DNA of 64,000 nt from Silvania confinis. GTDB taxonomy: Bacteria; Pseudomonadota; Gammaproteobacteria; Enterobacterales; Enterobacteriaceae. A program made the translations under genes and the position numbers. Of the stretch, positions 1-9,872 are shown piece after piece (position 1 is the first letter of the stretch; every line of letters starts with the position of its first letter). The notes under the pieces are model-generated. The model saw only the letters and a program-made list of their open reading frames with translations. It was not told the origin of the DNA and searched no databases. Location: assembly GCF_025564085.1 (NCBI RefSeq), contig NZ_JAMGZJ010000073.1, forward strand, positions 62,001 to 126,000, read 5' to 3'.

Positions 1-749
1 TCTTTCCCGCCACCATGGAGTTGTGCATTCTGGCGTTCGGCTTTGCACTGATGGTGGGGATCCCAGTCGGGATGCTCGCCGGGATCACCCGCAACAAATG
101 GCAGGACAAGCTGATCAGCGCTGTCGCCCTGCTTGGTTTTTCAATCCCCGTGTTCTGGCTGGCGCTGCTGCTGACGCTGTTCTTCTCCCTGACCCTTGGC
201 TGGTTGCCGGTTTCCGGGCGCTTTGACCTGCTGTATACGGTAAAAACCGTCACCGGATTTGCGATTATTGACGCCTGGCTGTCTGATTCCGTCTGGCGAG
301 ACGAAATGATTGTCAGCGCGGTGCGGCACATGGTGCTGCCAGTGCTGACGCTCGCCGTGGCACCCACCACCGAAGTGATCCGCCTGATGCGCATCAGCAC
401 CATTGAGGTGTTTGACCAGAACTACGTCAAAGCCGCCGCCACGCGCGGGCTGTCGCGCCTGACGATTTTGCGCCGCCACGTGCTGCACAACGCCCTGCCG
501 CCGGTGATCCCACGGCTCGGCCTGCAGTTCTCCACCATGCTGACGCTGGCAATGATCACCGAAATGGTCTTTAGCTGGCCAGGCCTTGGGCGCTGGCTGA
601 TCAACGCTATTCGCCAGCAGGACTATGCCGCCATCTCCGCCGGTGTGATGGTCATTGGCGCGCTGGTGATCATCGTTAACGTGATATCCGATATTCTGGG
701 CGCTATGGCTAACCCGCTGAAACATAAGGAATGGTATGCCTTACGATAG
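1..749 (+). CDS. sapB: SapB, ABC transporter permease (5' end outside window)
   Basis: This is an inner-membrane permease of the SapABCDF ABC transporter, linked in enterics to resistance to antimicrobial peptides and, in E. coli, to putrescine export. The frame is already open at base 3, and the first ATG at 15 is internal: the family is about 321 residues and roughly 70 N-terminal residues lie to the left of the window. Several hydrophobic membrane segments are visible. The cytoplasmic EAA loop that contacts the ATPase is present ([12 protein letters not shown]). The end overlaps sapC by 14 bases, which suggests translational coupling in one operon. sapA should lie just upstream. Confidence 0.95.
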   Translation, partial: FPATMELCILAFGFALMVGIPVGMLAGITRNKWQDKLISAVALLGFSIPVFWLALLLTLFFSLTLGWLPVSGRFDLLYTVKTVTGFAIIDAWLSDSVWRDEMIVSAVRHMVLPVLTLAVAPTTEVIRLMRISTIEVFDQNYVKAAATRGLSRLTILRRHVLHNALPPVIPRLGLQFSTMLTLAMITEMVFSWPGLGRWLINAIRQQDYAAISAGVMVIGALVIIVNVISDILGAMANPLKHKEWYALR

Positions 750-1626
750 CGTTTACAGTGAAAAGCGCACCCCGGGTGCGCTGCGCACCGTGTGGCGAAA
801 ATTCTACGGCGACACTACGGCCATGATCGGCCTGTACGGCTGCGGCGGCCTGGTGCTGCTGTGCGTGCTGGGATCTTGGTTTGCGCCCTACGGCCTCGAC
901 CAGCAGTTTCTCGGCTATCAGCTGCTGCCGCCTTCCTGGTCGCGCTACGGCGAAGTGTCGTTCTTCCTCGGCACCGACGATCTGGGACGTGATGTATTAA
1001 GCCGTCTGTTGAGCGGTGCGGCACCGACCGTCGGCGGGGCATTTGTGGTGACGCTGGCCGCCACCGTCTGCGGGCTGCTGCTGGGTATTTTCGCAGGCGC
1101 GACTCACGGGCTGCGCTCGGCAGTTATGAACCATATTCTGGATACTTTGCTGTCGATCCCGTCCCTGCTGCTGGCCATCATCGTGGTGGCCTTCGCCGGG
1201 CCGCATCTCACGCACGCGATGTTTGCCGTCTGGCTGGCCCTGCTGCCGCGCATGGTGCGCTCGGTGTACAGCTTGGTTCACGACGAGCTGGAAAAAGAGT
1301 ACGTGGTCGCCGCCCGCCTGGATGGCGCCACCACCACCAATATTCTGTGGTTTGCGGTACTGCCCAATATCACCTCCGGGATGGTCACCGAAATCACCCG
1401 TGCGCTGTCGATGGCAATCCTCGACATCGCCGCGCTGGGCTTTCTCGATCTCGGCGCGCAGCTGCCTTCCCCGGAATGGGGTGCCATGCTGGGCGATGCG
1501 CTGGAACTGATTTACGTTGCCCCCTGGACGGTGATGCTGCCCGGTGCGGCGATCATGGTCAGCGTCCTGCTGGTTAACCTGCTGGGCGACGGCATACGCC
1601 GCGCCATTGTGGCGGGGGTGGAATAA
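736..1626 (+). CDS. sapC: SapC, ABC transporter permease
   Basis: This is the second inner-membrane permease of the Sap transporter and would pair with SapB to form the channel. It has 296 residues, the usual family length. An N-terminal membrane segment (residues about 25-50) is followed by the DppC/OppC-type signature [14 protein letters not shown], five further hydrophobic segments and an EAA loop with the typical DGA motif ([16 protein letters not shown]). The ATG at 736 lies inside the end of sapB. The stop codon shares one base with the start of sapD (TAATG at 1624-1628), so sapBCD are tightly coupled. Confidence 0.95.
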   Translation: MPYDSVYSEKRTPGALRTVWRKFYGDTTAMIGLYGCGGLVLLCVLGSWFAPYGLDQQFLGYQLLPPSWSRYGEVSFFLGTDDLGRDVLSRLLSGAAPTVGGAFVVTLAATVCGLLLGIFAGATHGLRSAVMNHILDTLLSIPSLLLAIIVVAFAGPHLTHAMFAVWLALLPRMVRSVYSLVHDELEKEYVVAARLDGATTTNILWFAVLPNITSGMVTEITRALSMAILDIAALGFLDLGAQLPSPEWGAMLGDALELIYVAPWTVMLPGAAIMVSVLLVNLLGDGIRRAIVAGVE

Positions 1627-2618
1627 TGCCGTTATTGGATATTCGCAACCTGACGATCGAGTTTAAAACCGGTGAAGGCTGGGTAAAGGCCGTTGACCGG
1701 GTGAGCATCACCCTAAGCGAAGGCGAGATCCGCGGGCTGGTGGGCGAATCGGGCTCCGGTAAAAGCCTGATTGCCAAGGCGATCTGTGGCGTGGCAAAGG
1801 ACAACTGGCGGGTCACTGCCGACCGCATGCGCTTTGACGATATCGACCTGCTGCGCCTCTCCGCACGCGAACGGCGCAAGCTGGTGGGCCATAACGTGTC
1901 GATGATTTTCCAGGAGCCGCAGTCCTGTCTTGATCCGTCGGAACGGGTCGGCAAACAGCTGATGCAAAACATTCCCGGCTGGACCTATAAAGGCCGCTGG
2001 TGGCGACGTGTTGGCTGGCGCAAACGGCGGGCCATCGAGTTGCTGCACCGGGTGGGCATTAAAGACCATAAAGATGCGATGCGCAGCTTCCCTTACGAGC
2101 TGACCGACGGTGAGTGTCAGAAGGTGATGATCGCGATTGCGCTGGCCAACCAGCCGCGCCTGCTGATCGCCGACGAACCGACTAACGCCATGGAACCGAC
2201 CACCCAGGCGCAGATTTTCCGTCTGCTCACAAGGCTGAATCAGAACAATAACACCACGATTTTGCTGATCAGCCACGACCTGCAAATGTTGAGCAAGTGG
2301 GCGGATAAAATCGATGTGATGTATTGCGGACAAACGGTCGAAACCGCGGTCAGTGAAGATCTGATCGCCACCCCGCATCACCCGTATACCCAGGCGTTAA
2401 TCCGCGCGATCCCCGATTTTGGTAGCTCGATGCCGCATAAAAGCCGCCTCAACACCCTGCCGGGGGCGATCCCACTGCTGGAACAACTGCCGATCGGCTG
2501 CCGACTGGGGCCGCGCTGTCCGTATGCTCAACGCGAATGTATTGAAACCCCGCGCCTTGCCGGAGCCAAAAACCATATGTATGCCTGCCATTTCCCGCTG
2601 AACATGGAGAGAGAGTGA
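1626..2618 (+). CDS. sapD: SapD, ABC transporter ATPase
   Basis: This is one of two cytoplasmic ATP-binding subunits of the Sap transporter. In E. coli SapD is also linked to potassium uptake through Trk. The 330-residue protein has a Walker A motif (GESGSGKSL, residues about 39-47), a Q-loop (FQEP) and Walker B ([10 protein letters not shown]). The ABC signature position reads LTDGECQ, which departs from the usual LSGGQ but is typical of this subfamily. A C-terminal oligopeptide-transporter extension contains the cysteine cluster [15 protein letters not shown]. It overlaps sapC by one base and is followed one base later by sapF. Confidence 0.95.
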   Translation: MPLLDIRNLTIEFKTGEGWVKAVDRVSITLSEGEIRGLVGESGSGKSLIAKAICGVAKDNWRVTADRMRFDDIDLLRLSARERRKLVGHNVSMIFQEPQSCLDPSERVGKQLMQNIPGWTYKGRWWRRVGWRKRRAIELLHRVGIKDHKDAMRSFPYELTDGECQKVMIAIALANQPRLLIADEPTNAMEPTTQAQIFRLLTRLNQNNNTTILLISHDLQMLSKWADKIDVMYCGQTVETAVSEDLIATPHHPYTQALIRAIPDFGSSMPHKSRLNTLPGAIPLLEQLPIGCRLGPRCPYAQRECIETPRLAGAKNHMYACHFPLNMERE

Positions 2619-2619
2619 C

Positions 2620-3426
2620 ATGGTCGAAACCTTGCTGGAAGTGCGCAACCTGAGTAAGACCTTTCGCTATCGCACCGGCCTGTTCCATCGCCAGACCGTC
2701 GAAGCGGTTAAGCCAATGAGCTTTACCCTGCGAGAAAAGCAGACTCTGGCGATCATTGGCGAGAACGGCTCGGGAAAATCGACGCTGGCGAAAATGCTGG
2801 CCGGGATGATCGAGCCGTCGGACGGTGAAGTGCTGATTGACGACCATCTGCTGAAATTTGGCGATTACTCGTTTCGTAGCCAGCGGATCCGCATGATTTT
2901 TCAGGATCCGTCAACTTCACTAAATCCGCGCCAGCGCATCTCGCAGATCCTCGATTTTCCCCTGCGGTTGAACACCGACCTCGAGTTTGAGGCACGCCGC
3001 AAGCAGATCATCGAAACCCTGCGCATGGTCGGGCTGCTGCCCGATCACGTCAGCTATTATCCGCACATGCTGGCACCTGGCCAGAAGCAGCGTCTGGGCC
3101 TGGCCCGCGCGCTGATCCTGCGTCCTAAAGTCATTATTGCCGACGAAGCGCTGGCCTCGCTGGATATGTCGATGCGTTCACAGTTAATCAACCTGATGCT
3201 GGAGTTGCAGGAGAAACAGGGTATCTCCTATATCTATGTGACTCAGCACCTGGGGATGATGAAGCACATCAGCGATCAGGTGCTGGTGATGCATGAAGGC
3301 GCTGTCGTGGAGCGCGGCAGTACCGCCTCCGTGCTGGCCTCCCCGCTTCACGACCTGACAAAACGTTTAATCGCCGGGCATTTTGGCGAAGCCTTAACCG
3401 CCGATGCCTGGCGAAAAGACCGCTGA
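2620..3426 (+). CDS. sapF: SapF, ABC transporter ATPase
   Basis: This is the second ATPase of the Sap transporter, 268 residues, and probably forms the ATP-binding heterodimer with SapD. Walker A is GENGSGKST, the Q-loop is FQDPSTSLNPRQR and Walker B is VIIADEALASLD. The signature region reads LAPGQKQRLGLARAL, with LAPGQ in place of LSGGQ. It starts one base after the sapD stop, with a GAGAGAG ribosome-binding stretch inside the end of sapD. It is the last gene of the operon, and no strong intrinsic terminator separates it from the fabI promoter. Confidence 0.95.
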   Translation: MVETLLEVRNLSKTFRYRTGLFHRQTVEAVKPMSFTLREKQTLAIIGENGSGKSTLAKMLAGMIEPSDGEVLIDDHLLKFGDYSFRSQRIRMIFQDPSTSLNPRQRISQILDFPLRLNTDLEFEARRKQIIETLRMVGLLPDHVSYYPHMLAPGQKQRLGLARALILRPKVIIADEALASLDMSMRSQLINLMLELQEKQGISYIYVTQHLGMMKHISDQVLVMHEGAVVERGSTASVLASPLHDLTKRLIAGHFGEALTADAWRKDR

Positions 3427-3450
3427 CCCGCCCTGTATCAAGTGGTCGGA

Positions 3451-3479
3451 TTAACACTGTACGCGGCTCATGCTATTAT
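3451..3479 (+). promoter_or_regulatory. Predicted sigma-70 promoter of fabI
   Basis: A TTAACA -35 box (3451-3456) and a TATTAT -10 box (3474-3479) are separated by exactly 17 bases. Each matches the consensus at five of six positions. The pair lies about 70 bases upstream of the fabI start and is the only clear promoter in the sapF-fabI gap. No factor binding is inferred. Confidence 0.6.
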
Positions 3480-3550
3480 CGCCGCGTTTTAACGACGGTT
3501 GTCCATTCAGACGACAGCCGCCACAACAATGAATATAAGGATTAAGAGCT

Positions 3551-4339
3551 ATGGGTTTTCTTTCCGGTAAGCGCATTCTGGTGACTGGCGTTGCCAGCAA
3601 ACTGTCCATCGCATACGGCATCGCACAGGCTATGCATCGCGAAGGCGCTGAGCTGGCATTCACCTACCAGAACGAGAAGCTGAAAGGCCGCGTAGAAGAA
3701 TTTGCCGCGCAGCTGGGTTCAAGCATTGTTCTGGAATGTGACGTTGCTCAAGACGAAAGCATCGACGGCATGTTTGCTGAGCTTGCAAAAACCTGGCCGA
3801 AATTTGACGGTTTCGTTCACTCCATCGGTTTCGCACCAGGCGATCAGCTGGATGGCGACTACGTGAATGCCGTGACCCGCGAAGGCTTCAAAATCGCCCA
3901 CGACATCAGCTCCTACAGCTTCGTTGCGATGGCCAAAGCCTGCCGCGAGATGCTGAACCCAGGTTCAGCGCTGCTGACCCTGTCCTACCTAGGTGCTGAG
4001 CGCGCGATCCCGAACTACAACGTGATGGGTCTGGCGAAAGCCTCTCTGGAAGCTAACGTGCGCTACATGGCGAACGCGATGGGCCCGGAAGGCGTGCGCG
4101 TCAACGGTATCTCTGCCGGTCCAATCCGTACACTGGCAGCATCGGGCATTAAAGACTTCCGTAAGATGCTGGCACACTGCGAAGCGGTCACCCCAATCCG
4201 TCGCACCGTGACCATCGAAGACGTGGGTAACTCTGCGGCATTCCTGTGCTCAAACCTCTCTGCCGGTATCTCTGGCGAAGTGGTTCACGTTGATGGCGGT
4301 TTCAACATCGCTGCAATGAACGAGCTGGAAATCAAATAA
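3551..4339 (+). CDS. fabI: FabI, NADH-dependent enoyl-ACP reductase
   Basis: FabI catalyses the last step of each fatty-acid elongation cycle, reducing trans-2-enoyl-ACP with NADH in the cytoplasm, and is the triclosan target. The 262-residue protein is an SDR-fold enzyme with a nucleotide-binding start ([16 protein letters not shown]). The catalytic Tyr-Tyr-Lys arrangement appears in [19 protein letters not shown], with tyrosines near 146 and 156 and lysine near 163. An AAGGA ribosome-binding site precedes the ATG. It is transcribed alone from its own promoter. Codon use is strongly biased, as in highly expressed genes. Confidence 0.98.
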   Translation: MGFLSGKRILVTGVASKLSIAYGIAQAMHREGAELAFTYQNEKLKGRVEEFAAQLGSSIVLECDVAQDESIDGMFAELAKTWPKFDGFVHSIGFAPGDQLDGDYVNAVTREGFKIAHDISSYSFVAMAKACREMLNPGSALLTLSYLGAERAIPNYNVMGLAKASLEANVRYMANAMGPEGVRVNGISAGPIRTLAASGIKDFRKMLAHCEAVTPIRRTVTIEDVGNSAAFLCSNLSAGISGEVVHVDGGFNIAAMNELEIK

Positions 4340-4346
4340 GTTCGTT

Positions 4347-4397
4347 ACCTTCCCGTGAAGACGGGAAGGTCTGCCCGGCAGCAAATGCCTGCCGGGC
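4347..4397 (+). terminator. Tandem hairpins after fabI
   Basis: Two stem-loops follow the fabI stop by a few bases. The first (4347-4370) is a perfect 10-bp stem with a GAAG loop. The second (4373-4397) is an 8-bp GC-rich stem, GCCCGGCA with TGCCGGGC, resembling one arm of an enterobacterial REP element. Neither has a following T-run, so they may protect the 3' end of the mRNA rather than act as a strict intrinsic terminator. Confidence 0.5.
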
Positions 4398-4523
4398 CTG
4401 CTCCTTCCGCCCTCTTCCCCCTTCGTTATTCCGTTCTGCTATTTGTTATCACCTAACAATATTTTTCTGCTTATCCGCCATACGCCAGGATATTGATCGC
4501 CATTTTGAGATCAAGGAACGCAC

Positions 4524-5531
4524 ATGGAACAACGCCGAATTTCTGGCAAAGGCCACTGGTATCACGAGACCCAGTCCAGCAGCCGCCCGACGGAAGTCCT
4601 GCCTTTGGTTCCCGAAGCCGCACAGGTTAACGACCGCTTTTTACTGAACGTGGTGTTACCCGCCTCGCTGTTGACGGCCTGCGAACGCTGGTTGAACCCG
4701 GCCAGGGCATTGTGTGACCTCTTTTTCCCGCGCAGCGTAGCGGTATGCCGCCTGCGTACCCTCAGCGCCTATGATCGGTTAAGCACCGCGCTGACCGTGG
4801 CTCAGGCGTGCGGAGTACAGCGCCTGTGTAATCACTACGCCGCGCTGCTCGCCCCGCTCCCCGGTCCCGACTCTTCCCGTGAAAGTAATCGCCGCCTCGC
4901 CCAGATAACCCAGTACGCCCGCCAGCTTGCCAGCTCCCCCGATGTCATCGACAACAAGGCGCAGCAGCAACTCGATGAAGTGGGCCTGACGGTGTACGAC
5001 ATTGTGACCCTCAATCAGATTATCGGCTTTATCGGTTTTCAGGCGCGCGTGGTGGCGGTGTTTCAGGCGCTACTCGGCCATCCTGTGCGTTGGCTTCCGG
5101 GTCATCACATCCCGCCGCACGCCCTGATAAACACGCATGACGGCGAGCTGGATGCGTGGGTTTCGGTGGTGCCGGAAGTCGAACTGCGTTACGCCAGCAG
5201 CCAGCAGCTTGAATCGCTGGCACGCTGGCAGGCTGAACCCCTGTTACGGGAACTGACGCCGGTACTGTGCCACGAGCCTGCACAACTTGACTTAGCGGGC
5301 GACATTCTGGTCAGTGGGCTTGACGCCCGCCCTCGTCTGGCCGCCGTTGATAGTGCACTGTCGCGCGCGGTCGAACAGCTCTCCCGCTCGCCGGATCAGT
5401 TCAGCGCGGCCCATTTTACTCCCCTGACGGATGCAGGTGTTCCGGTGGCGCAGGCGATCAGTCTGCTGACCTGGAGCGCGTTTTGCGGCTGGCTTAATCG
5501 CCTGAAAATCGCCATCCGCCGGGGCGAATAA
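4524..5531 (+). CDS. yciW: YciW, AhpD/CMD-like protein of unknown reaction
   Basis: The position between fabI and rnb and the sequence match E. coli YciW, an incompletely characterised protein reported to be connected with cysteine/sulfur metabolism. The 335-residue protein contains two regions resembling the carboxymuconolactone-decarboxylase/AhpD fold: residues about 60-110, and a helix around 165-195 with DIVTLNQIIGFIGFQAR. The CxxC redox pair of AhpD is not obvious; the nearest motif is CGVQRLCNH (C96, C102, H104). A good AAGGA site precedes the ATG. There is no signal peptide, so it should be cytoplasmic. The peroxidase label sometimes given is not proven by these residues. Confidence 0.85.
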   Translation: MEQRRISGKGHWYHETQSSSRPTEVLPLVPEAAQVNDRFLLNVVLPASLLTACERWLNPARALCDLFFPRSVAVCRLRTLSAYDRLSTALTVAQACGVQRLCNHYAALLAPLPGPDSSRESNRRLAQITQYARQLASSPDVIDNKAQQQLDEVGLTVYDIVTLNQIIGFIGFQARVVAVFQALLGHPVRWLPGHHIPPHALINTHDGELDAWVSVVPEVELRYASSQQLESLARWQAEPLLRELTPVLCHEPAQLDLAGDILVSGLDARPRLAAVDSALSRAVEQLSRSPDQFSAAHFTPLTDAGVPVAQAISLLTWSAFCGWLNRLKIAIRRGE

Positions 5532-5555
5532 CCATACAAATCGCCTAAAGAGCGC

Positions 5556-5584
5556 TTGCTGTAGTAAGCAGAATCGCGTAAAAC
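5556..5584 (+). promoter_or_regulatory. Possible rnb promoter
   Basis: TTGCTG (5556-5561) and TAAAAC (5579-5584) are separated by 17 bases and lie 36 bases before the rnb start. Both boxes match the consensus at four of six positions, so this is only a candidate. Confidence 0.3.
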
Positions 5585-5619
5585 TGTCAGCCGCTCAATG
5601 GCCACCAAAATAGATCATT

Positions 5620-7554
5620 ATGCTCCAGGATAACCCGCTGCTAGCGCAGCTTAAACAGCAACTGCATTCCCAAACGCCGCGTGCCGAAGGGGTCGTAAAA
5701 GCCACGGAAAAAGGCTTTGGCTTCCTTGAAGTCGATGCACAGAAAAGTTACTTCATTCCGCCTCCGCAGATGAAGAAAGTGATGCACGGCGATCGTGTCA
5801 CCGCGGTTATTCATACTGAAAAGGATCGTGAGTCTGCCGAACCTGAAGTCTTGATTGAGCCGTTCCTGACCCGCTTTGTCGGTAAGATTCTGAAGAAAGA
5901 TGACCGTCTTTCCATCATTCCGGACCATCCGCTGCTAAGAGACGCGATTCCCTGCCGCGCCGAACGTGGCGTTGAGCACGATTTTAAAGAGGGTGACTGG
6001 GCCGTGGCTGAAATGCGCCGCCATCCTCTGAAAGGCGACCGTGGATTTTATGCTGAGCTCACCCAATTTATTACCTTCGGCGACGATCACTTCGTGCCGT
6101 GGTGGGTGACACTGGCACGCCATAATCTGGAAAAAGAAGCGCCAGAAGGCGCGGCAACAGAGATGCGCGACGAAGGTCTTGAGCGCCGCGATCTGACCGC
6201 CCTGAACTTTGTCACCATCGACAGCGCCAGCACCGAAGATATGGACGATGCGCTGTATGTGGAAGAGGCGGCCGACGGCAAACTGCTGTTAACTGTGGCA
6301 ATCGCCGATCCTACCGCATGGATTGCTGAAGGCACCAACCTGGACGATTCGGCCAAAATCCGCGCCTTCACCAACTATCTGCCGGGCTTTAACATCCCGA
6401 TGCTGCCACGTGAGCTTTCCGATAACCTGTGTTCGCTGCGCGCCAATGAAGTGCGTCCGGTGTTGGCGTGCCGGATGACGGTTGCTGCCGACGGGACTAT
6501 CGAAGAGAACATTGAGTTCTTCGCTGCCTTAATCGAATCCAAAGCGAAACTGGTCTACGACGAGGTTTCTGACTGGCTGGAAAACAGCGGCAACTGGAGT
6601 CCTGAAAACGACGCCATTGCCGACCAAATCCGCCTGCTCCAGCGCATCTGCCTGAGCCGCAGCGAGTGGCGTAAAACCCACGCACTGGTGTTCAAAGATC
6701 GCCCTGACTACCGTTTTATCCTCGGTGAAAAAGGCGAAGTGTTGGAAATCGTTGCCGAGCCGCGTCGCATTGCTAACCGTATTGTTGAAGAGTCGATGAT
6801 TGCGGCTAACATCTGTGCCGCTCGCGTGCTGCGCGACAGACTTGGGTTTGGTATTTACAACGTGCATACCGGTTTTGACCCGGCGAACAGCGAAGCGCTG
6901 GCTGCCCTGCTGAAAACCCACGATGTGCATGTTGACCCGCAGGAAGTGCTGACCCTCGACGGTTTCTGCAAGCTGCGTCGCGAGCTGGATGCCCAGCCTT
7001 CTGGTTTCCTCGACAGCCGCATTCGTCGTTTCCAGTCCTTTGCTGAAATCAGCACTGAGCCAGGTCCGCACTTCGGCCTGGGGCTTGAAGCGTACGCCAC
7101 CTGGACCTCTCCGATCCGTAAGTATGGCGATATGGTCAACCATCGTCTGCTGAAAGCGATTGTTAAAGGTGAATCCATTGCGCGCCCTGGTGACGATACC
7201 ACCGTGCAGATGGCGGAGCGTCGTCGCCTTAACCGCATGGCAGAACGTGATGTCGGTGACTGGCTGTATGCCCGCTACCTGAAAGATAAAGCCGGGACCG
7301 AAACGCGTTTTGCGGCCGAAATCATCGATGTCAGCCGCGGCGGGATGCGCGTACGACTGGTCGATAACGGCGCAGTGGCGTTTATTCCGGCACCGTTCCT
7401 GCACGCCGTGCGCGACGAAATGGTGTGCAGTCAGGAAAACGGTACTGTCCAGATCAAAGGTGAACAGGTTTATAAAGTGACCGAGGTGATCGACGTGACG
7501 ATTGCGGAAGTCCGCATGGAAACCCGTAGCGTGATTGCCCGCCCTGCCCTCTGA
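5620..7554 (+). CDS. rnb: RNase II, 3'-5' exoribonuclease
   Basis: RNase II degrades single-stranded RNA processively from the 3' end and is a main mRNA-decay exonuclease. The 644 residues equal the E. coli length. Two cold-shock-like OB domains lie at the N terminus. The catalytic RNB domain has the metal-binding aspartates in [13 protein letters not shown] (D201, D207, D209, D210). A C-terminal S1 domain follows (from about residue 560, [21 protein letters not shown]). In E. coli it is tethered to the inner membrane by an N-terminal amphipathic helix, and the same N terminus is present here. A separate transcript is likely because a clear terminator follows. Confidence 0.97.
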   Translation: MLQDNPLLAQLKQQLHSQTPRAEGVVKATEKGFGFLEVDAQKSYFIPPPQMKKVMHGDRVTAVIHTEKDRESAEPEVLIEPFLTRFVGKILKKDDRLSIIPDHPLLRDAIPCRAERGVEHDFKEGDWAVAEMRRHPLKGDRGFYAELTQFITFGDDHFVPWWVTLARHNLEKEAPEGAATEMRDEGLERRDLTALNFVTIDSASTEDMDDALYVEEAADGKLLLTVAIADPTAWIAEGTNLDDSAKIRAFTNYLPGFNIPMLPRELSDNLCSLRANEVRPVLACRMTVAADGTIEENIEFFAALIESKAKLVYDEVSDWLENSGNWSPENDAIADQIRLLQRICLSRSEWRKTHALVFKDRPDYRFILGEKGEVLEIVAEPRRIANRIVEESMIAANICAARVLRDRLGFGIYNVHTGFDPANSEALAALLKTHDVHVDPQEVLTLDGFCKLRRELDAQPSGFLDSRIRRFQSFAEISTEPGPHFGLGLEAYATWTSPIRKYGDMVNHRLLKAIVKGESIARPGDDTTVQMAERRRLNRMAERDVGDWLYARYLKDKAGTETRFAAEIIDVSRGGMRVRLVDNGAVAFIPAPFLHAVRDEMVCSQENGTVQIKGEQVYKVTEVIDVTIAEVRMETRSVIARPAL

Positions 7555-7566
7555 CAGATAGCGCAT

Positions 7567-7609
7567 AAAATGTCGGTTTCTTTCGTCCAGAAAGAGCCGA
7601 CATTTTTTT
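7567..7609 (+). terminator. Intrinsic terminator of rnb
   Basis: A long stem joins AAATGTCGG (from 7568) with CCGACATTT (7597-7605). It has an inner CTTTC/GAAAG stem and a run of seven T residues immediately after. It lies 13 bases beyond the rnb stop. Confidence 0.85.
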
Positions 7610-7880
7610 ATCCCGCGTTAAACCTCGCATTCATCACTTTTCCTTAATCTTTTCTCCCCGAAATCGTGAAAAGCGATCACAATTATTATCGGTAGCGTGA
7701 TGAGCGTTTAATCAGTTACCGGAATATTCATTCGTCTGTATCCTTTTTTGTCATTCTCGTTCTAATATAAGATTACTGGAAAAAACAATAACTTTACGTC
7801 GGAACTCGCGCGGCCCCTTTGCGGATCACCCGACTGGAAATGCACACATTGCGTGCAATTAAGCGTGCCCGGGAGATAGC
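7610..7880 (+). other. Intergenic region upstream of rpfR
   Basis: This stretch between the rnb terminator and rpfR is AT-rich and holds no credible gene. It should contain the rpfR promoter. A short palindrome, ATTGCGTGCAAT, lies close to the rpfR ribosome-binding site. A GTGA/TCACA pair around 7667-7681 has the wrong spacing for a CRP site, so no regulator is assigned. Confidence 0.5.
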
Positions 7881-9872
7881 ATGATTGACGATCTGGAGCA
7901 AAATTTGCTGTTTCGTTACATGGGCACCAATAGCCCCTGGTGGCGACTGACAGCGGACAGCAATGCGCTCCATCTGGCGGCCAGCGAAAACGCCGATACC
8001 ACTCAGGTCATTGCGCTTGATGATGACCAGGCCGGCAACATCCGCCAGATGACGGTGATCACCTCCAGTATTACCATGACCCTTTCCCTGTACGGTACCG
8101 ACGTTCCCGTGCATCTCATTGGCCGCAAAATCAGCAAGAAAGAGTGGGCAGGTACTGCCTCCGCCTGGAATGACACCCCCTCCGTGGCGCGCGATTTAGC
8201 GCAGGGCCTCTCCTTCGCCGAGCAGGTGGTTTCTGAAGCCAACTCGGTGATTGTGATCCTCGACAGGCTCGGCAACATTCAGCGTTTCAATCGCCTCAGC
8301 GAAGAATATACCGGCATGAAGGAGCAGGAGGTTATCGGCCAGAATGTCTTCCGCCTGTTTATGAGCCGTGGCGAAGCGGCAGCCTCCCGCCGCAATATCA
8401 GCGGTTTTTTCCGCGACGGCAGCTCCTATGAAGTGGAGCGCTGGATCAAAACCCGCAAAGGCCAGCGCCTGTTCCTTTTTCGTAACAAATTTGTGCACAG
8501 CGGCAGCGGCAAAAATGAAATATTTCTTATCTGTTCCGGCACGGATATTACGGAAGAACGCCGGGCGCAGGAGCGCCTTCGCGTGCTCGCCAATACCGAT
8601 ACCATCACCGGCCTGCCTAACCGCAACGCAATCCACGACCTGATCAGCGACGCAATAGACAATCGCGGTGATACTCAGGTTGGCGTGGTTTATCTCGATC
8701 TCGATAACTTCAAAAAGGTGAACGACGCCTACGGGCATATGTTTGGCGACCAGCTGTTGCAGGCCGTTGCGCTGGCGATCCTCAGCTGCCTCGAGGATGG
8801 GCAGATACTTGCCCGTCTGGGCGGTGATGAATTTATTGTGCTGGCAACCGACACCGCGCAAGGCACGCTGGAAGCGATGGCTTCGCGGATCCTGACCCGG
8901 CTGCGTCAGCCGTTTCGCATTGGCTTAATCGAAATTTATACCGGCTGTTCGCTGGGGATCTCACTGGCTCCGCAGCACGGCGTGGATCGTGAAAGCGTAA
9001 TCCGTAATGCTGATACCGCGATGTACACTGCCAAAGAGAACGGGCGCGGCAAGTTCTGCGTCTTCTCGCCGGAAATGAATCAACGTGTCTTCGAATACCT
9101 GTGGCTGGATACGAACCTGCGTAAAGCGCTGGATAACGACCAACTGGTGCTTCATTACCAGCCGAAGGTCACCTGGCGCGGCGAGGTCCGCAGCCTGGAG
9201 GCACTGGTGCGCTGGCAGTCACCTGAACGTGGACTTATCCCGCCGCTGGAGTTTATCTCTTACGCCGAAGAGTCCGGGCTTATCGTCCCGCTGGGGCGCT
9301 GGGTGATGCTGGATGTGGTGCGTCAGGTAGCGAAGTGGCGCGATAAAGGCATCAATTTACGCGTGGCGGTTAACGTCTCTGCCCGTCAGCTGGCGGATCA
9401 GACCATCTTTAGCGATTTGAAACAGGCACTGAAGGATCTGAATTTTGAATATTGTCCGATCGACGTCGAACTGACCGAAAGCTGCCTGATTGAAAACGAA
9501 GAGCAGGCGCTGTCGGTTATTCAGCAATTCAGCAAGCTGGGGGCACAAATCCACCTCGACGACTTTGGTACCGGCTACTCCTCGCTCTCACAGTTGGCCC
9601 GTTTCCCTATCGATGCCATCAAGCTGGATCAGGCTTTTGTGCGCGATATTCATAAGCAGTCTGTTTCGCAGTCGCTGGTGCGCGCTATTGTTGCCGTTGC
9701 GCAGGCGCTGAATTTGCAGGTGATTGCCGAAGGGGTAGAGAGTGCGAAAGAAGACGCCTTTCTGACGAAGAACGGCGTCAATGAGCGACAAGGTTTTTTA
9801 TTTGCTAAACCGATGCCCGTTGTCGCATTCGAGCGCTGGTTTAAACGCTACCAGGCGCGCAATGCGCGTTAA
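7881..9872 (+). CDS. rpfR: RpfR/PdeR, PAS-GGDEF-EAL c-di-GMP protein and likely DSF receptor
   Basis: This 663-residue cytoplasmic protein is the ortholog of E. coli PdeR (YciR/Gmr) and of Burkholderia/Cronobacter RpfR. Residues about 1-95 match the N-terminal domain described as the RpfF-interaction domain. A PAS domain follows (about 108-225), which in RpfR binds cis-2-unsaturated fatty acids. The GGDEF motif is intact (314-318), and no RxxD inhibitory site is seen just upstream. The EAL domain keeps E440, N498, E530, D560-D561 (DDFGTGYSS), K581 and E617, so phosphodiesterase activity is expected. A GGGAGA site precedes the ATG. The adjacent rpfF gene indicates a working fatty-acid signal circuit rather than the E. 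coli arrangement without rpfF. Confidence 0.93.
   Translation: MIDDLEQNLLFRYMGTNSPWWRLTADSNALHLAASENADTTQVIALDDDQAGNIRQMTVITSSITMTLSLYGTDVPVHLIGRKISKKEWAGTASAWNDTPSVARDLAQGLSFAEQVVSEANSVIVILDRLGNIQRFNRLSEEYTGMKEQEVIGQNVFRLFMSRGEAAASRRNISGFFRDGSSYEVERWIKTRKGQRLFLFRNKFVHSGSGKNEIFLICSGTDITEERRAQERLRVLANTDTITGLPNRNAIHDLISDAIDNRGDTQVGVVYLDLDNFKKVNDAYGHMFGDQLLQAVALAILSCLEDGQILARLGGDEFIVLATDTAQGTLEAMASRILTRLRQPFRIGLIEIYTGCSLGISLAPQHGVDRESVIRNADTAMYTAKENGRGKFCVFSPEMNQRVFEYLWLDTNLRKALDNDQLVLHYQPKVTWRGEVRSLEALVRWQSPERGLIPPLEFISYAEESGLIVPLGRWVMLDVVRQVAKWRDKGINLRVAVNVSARQLADQTIFSDLKQALKDLNFEYCPIDVELTESCLIENEEQALSVIQQFSKLGAQIHLDDFGTGYSSLSQLARFPIDAIKLDQAFVRDIHKQSVSQSLVRAIVAVAQALNLQVIAEGVESAKEDAFLTKNGVNERQGFLFAKPMPVVAFERWFKRYQARNAR

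Noticed and set aside
6529-7566. 345-residue open frame antisense to rnb
   Set aside because: It is a shadow of the RNase II gene. Composition is His/Ala/Arg-rich with no recognisable family, and rnb itself is fully supported.
7662-7685. CRP-like GTGA/TCACA pair upstream of rpfR
   Set aside because: The half-sites are seven bases apart instead of six and the first base of the left half differs, so a CRP site is not supported.
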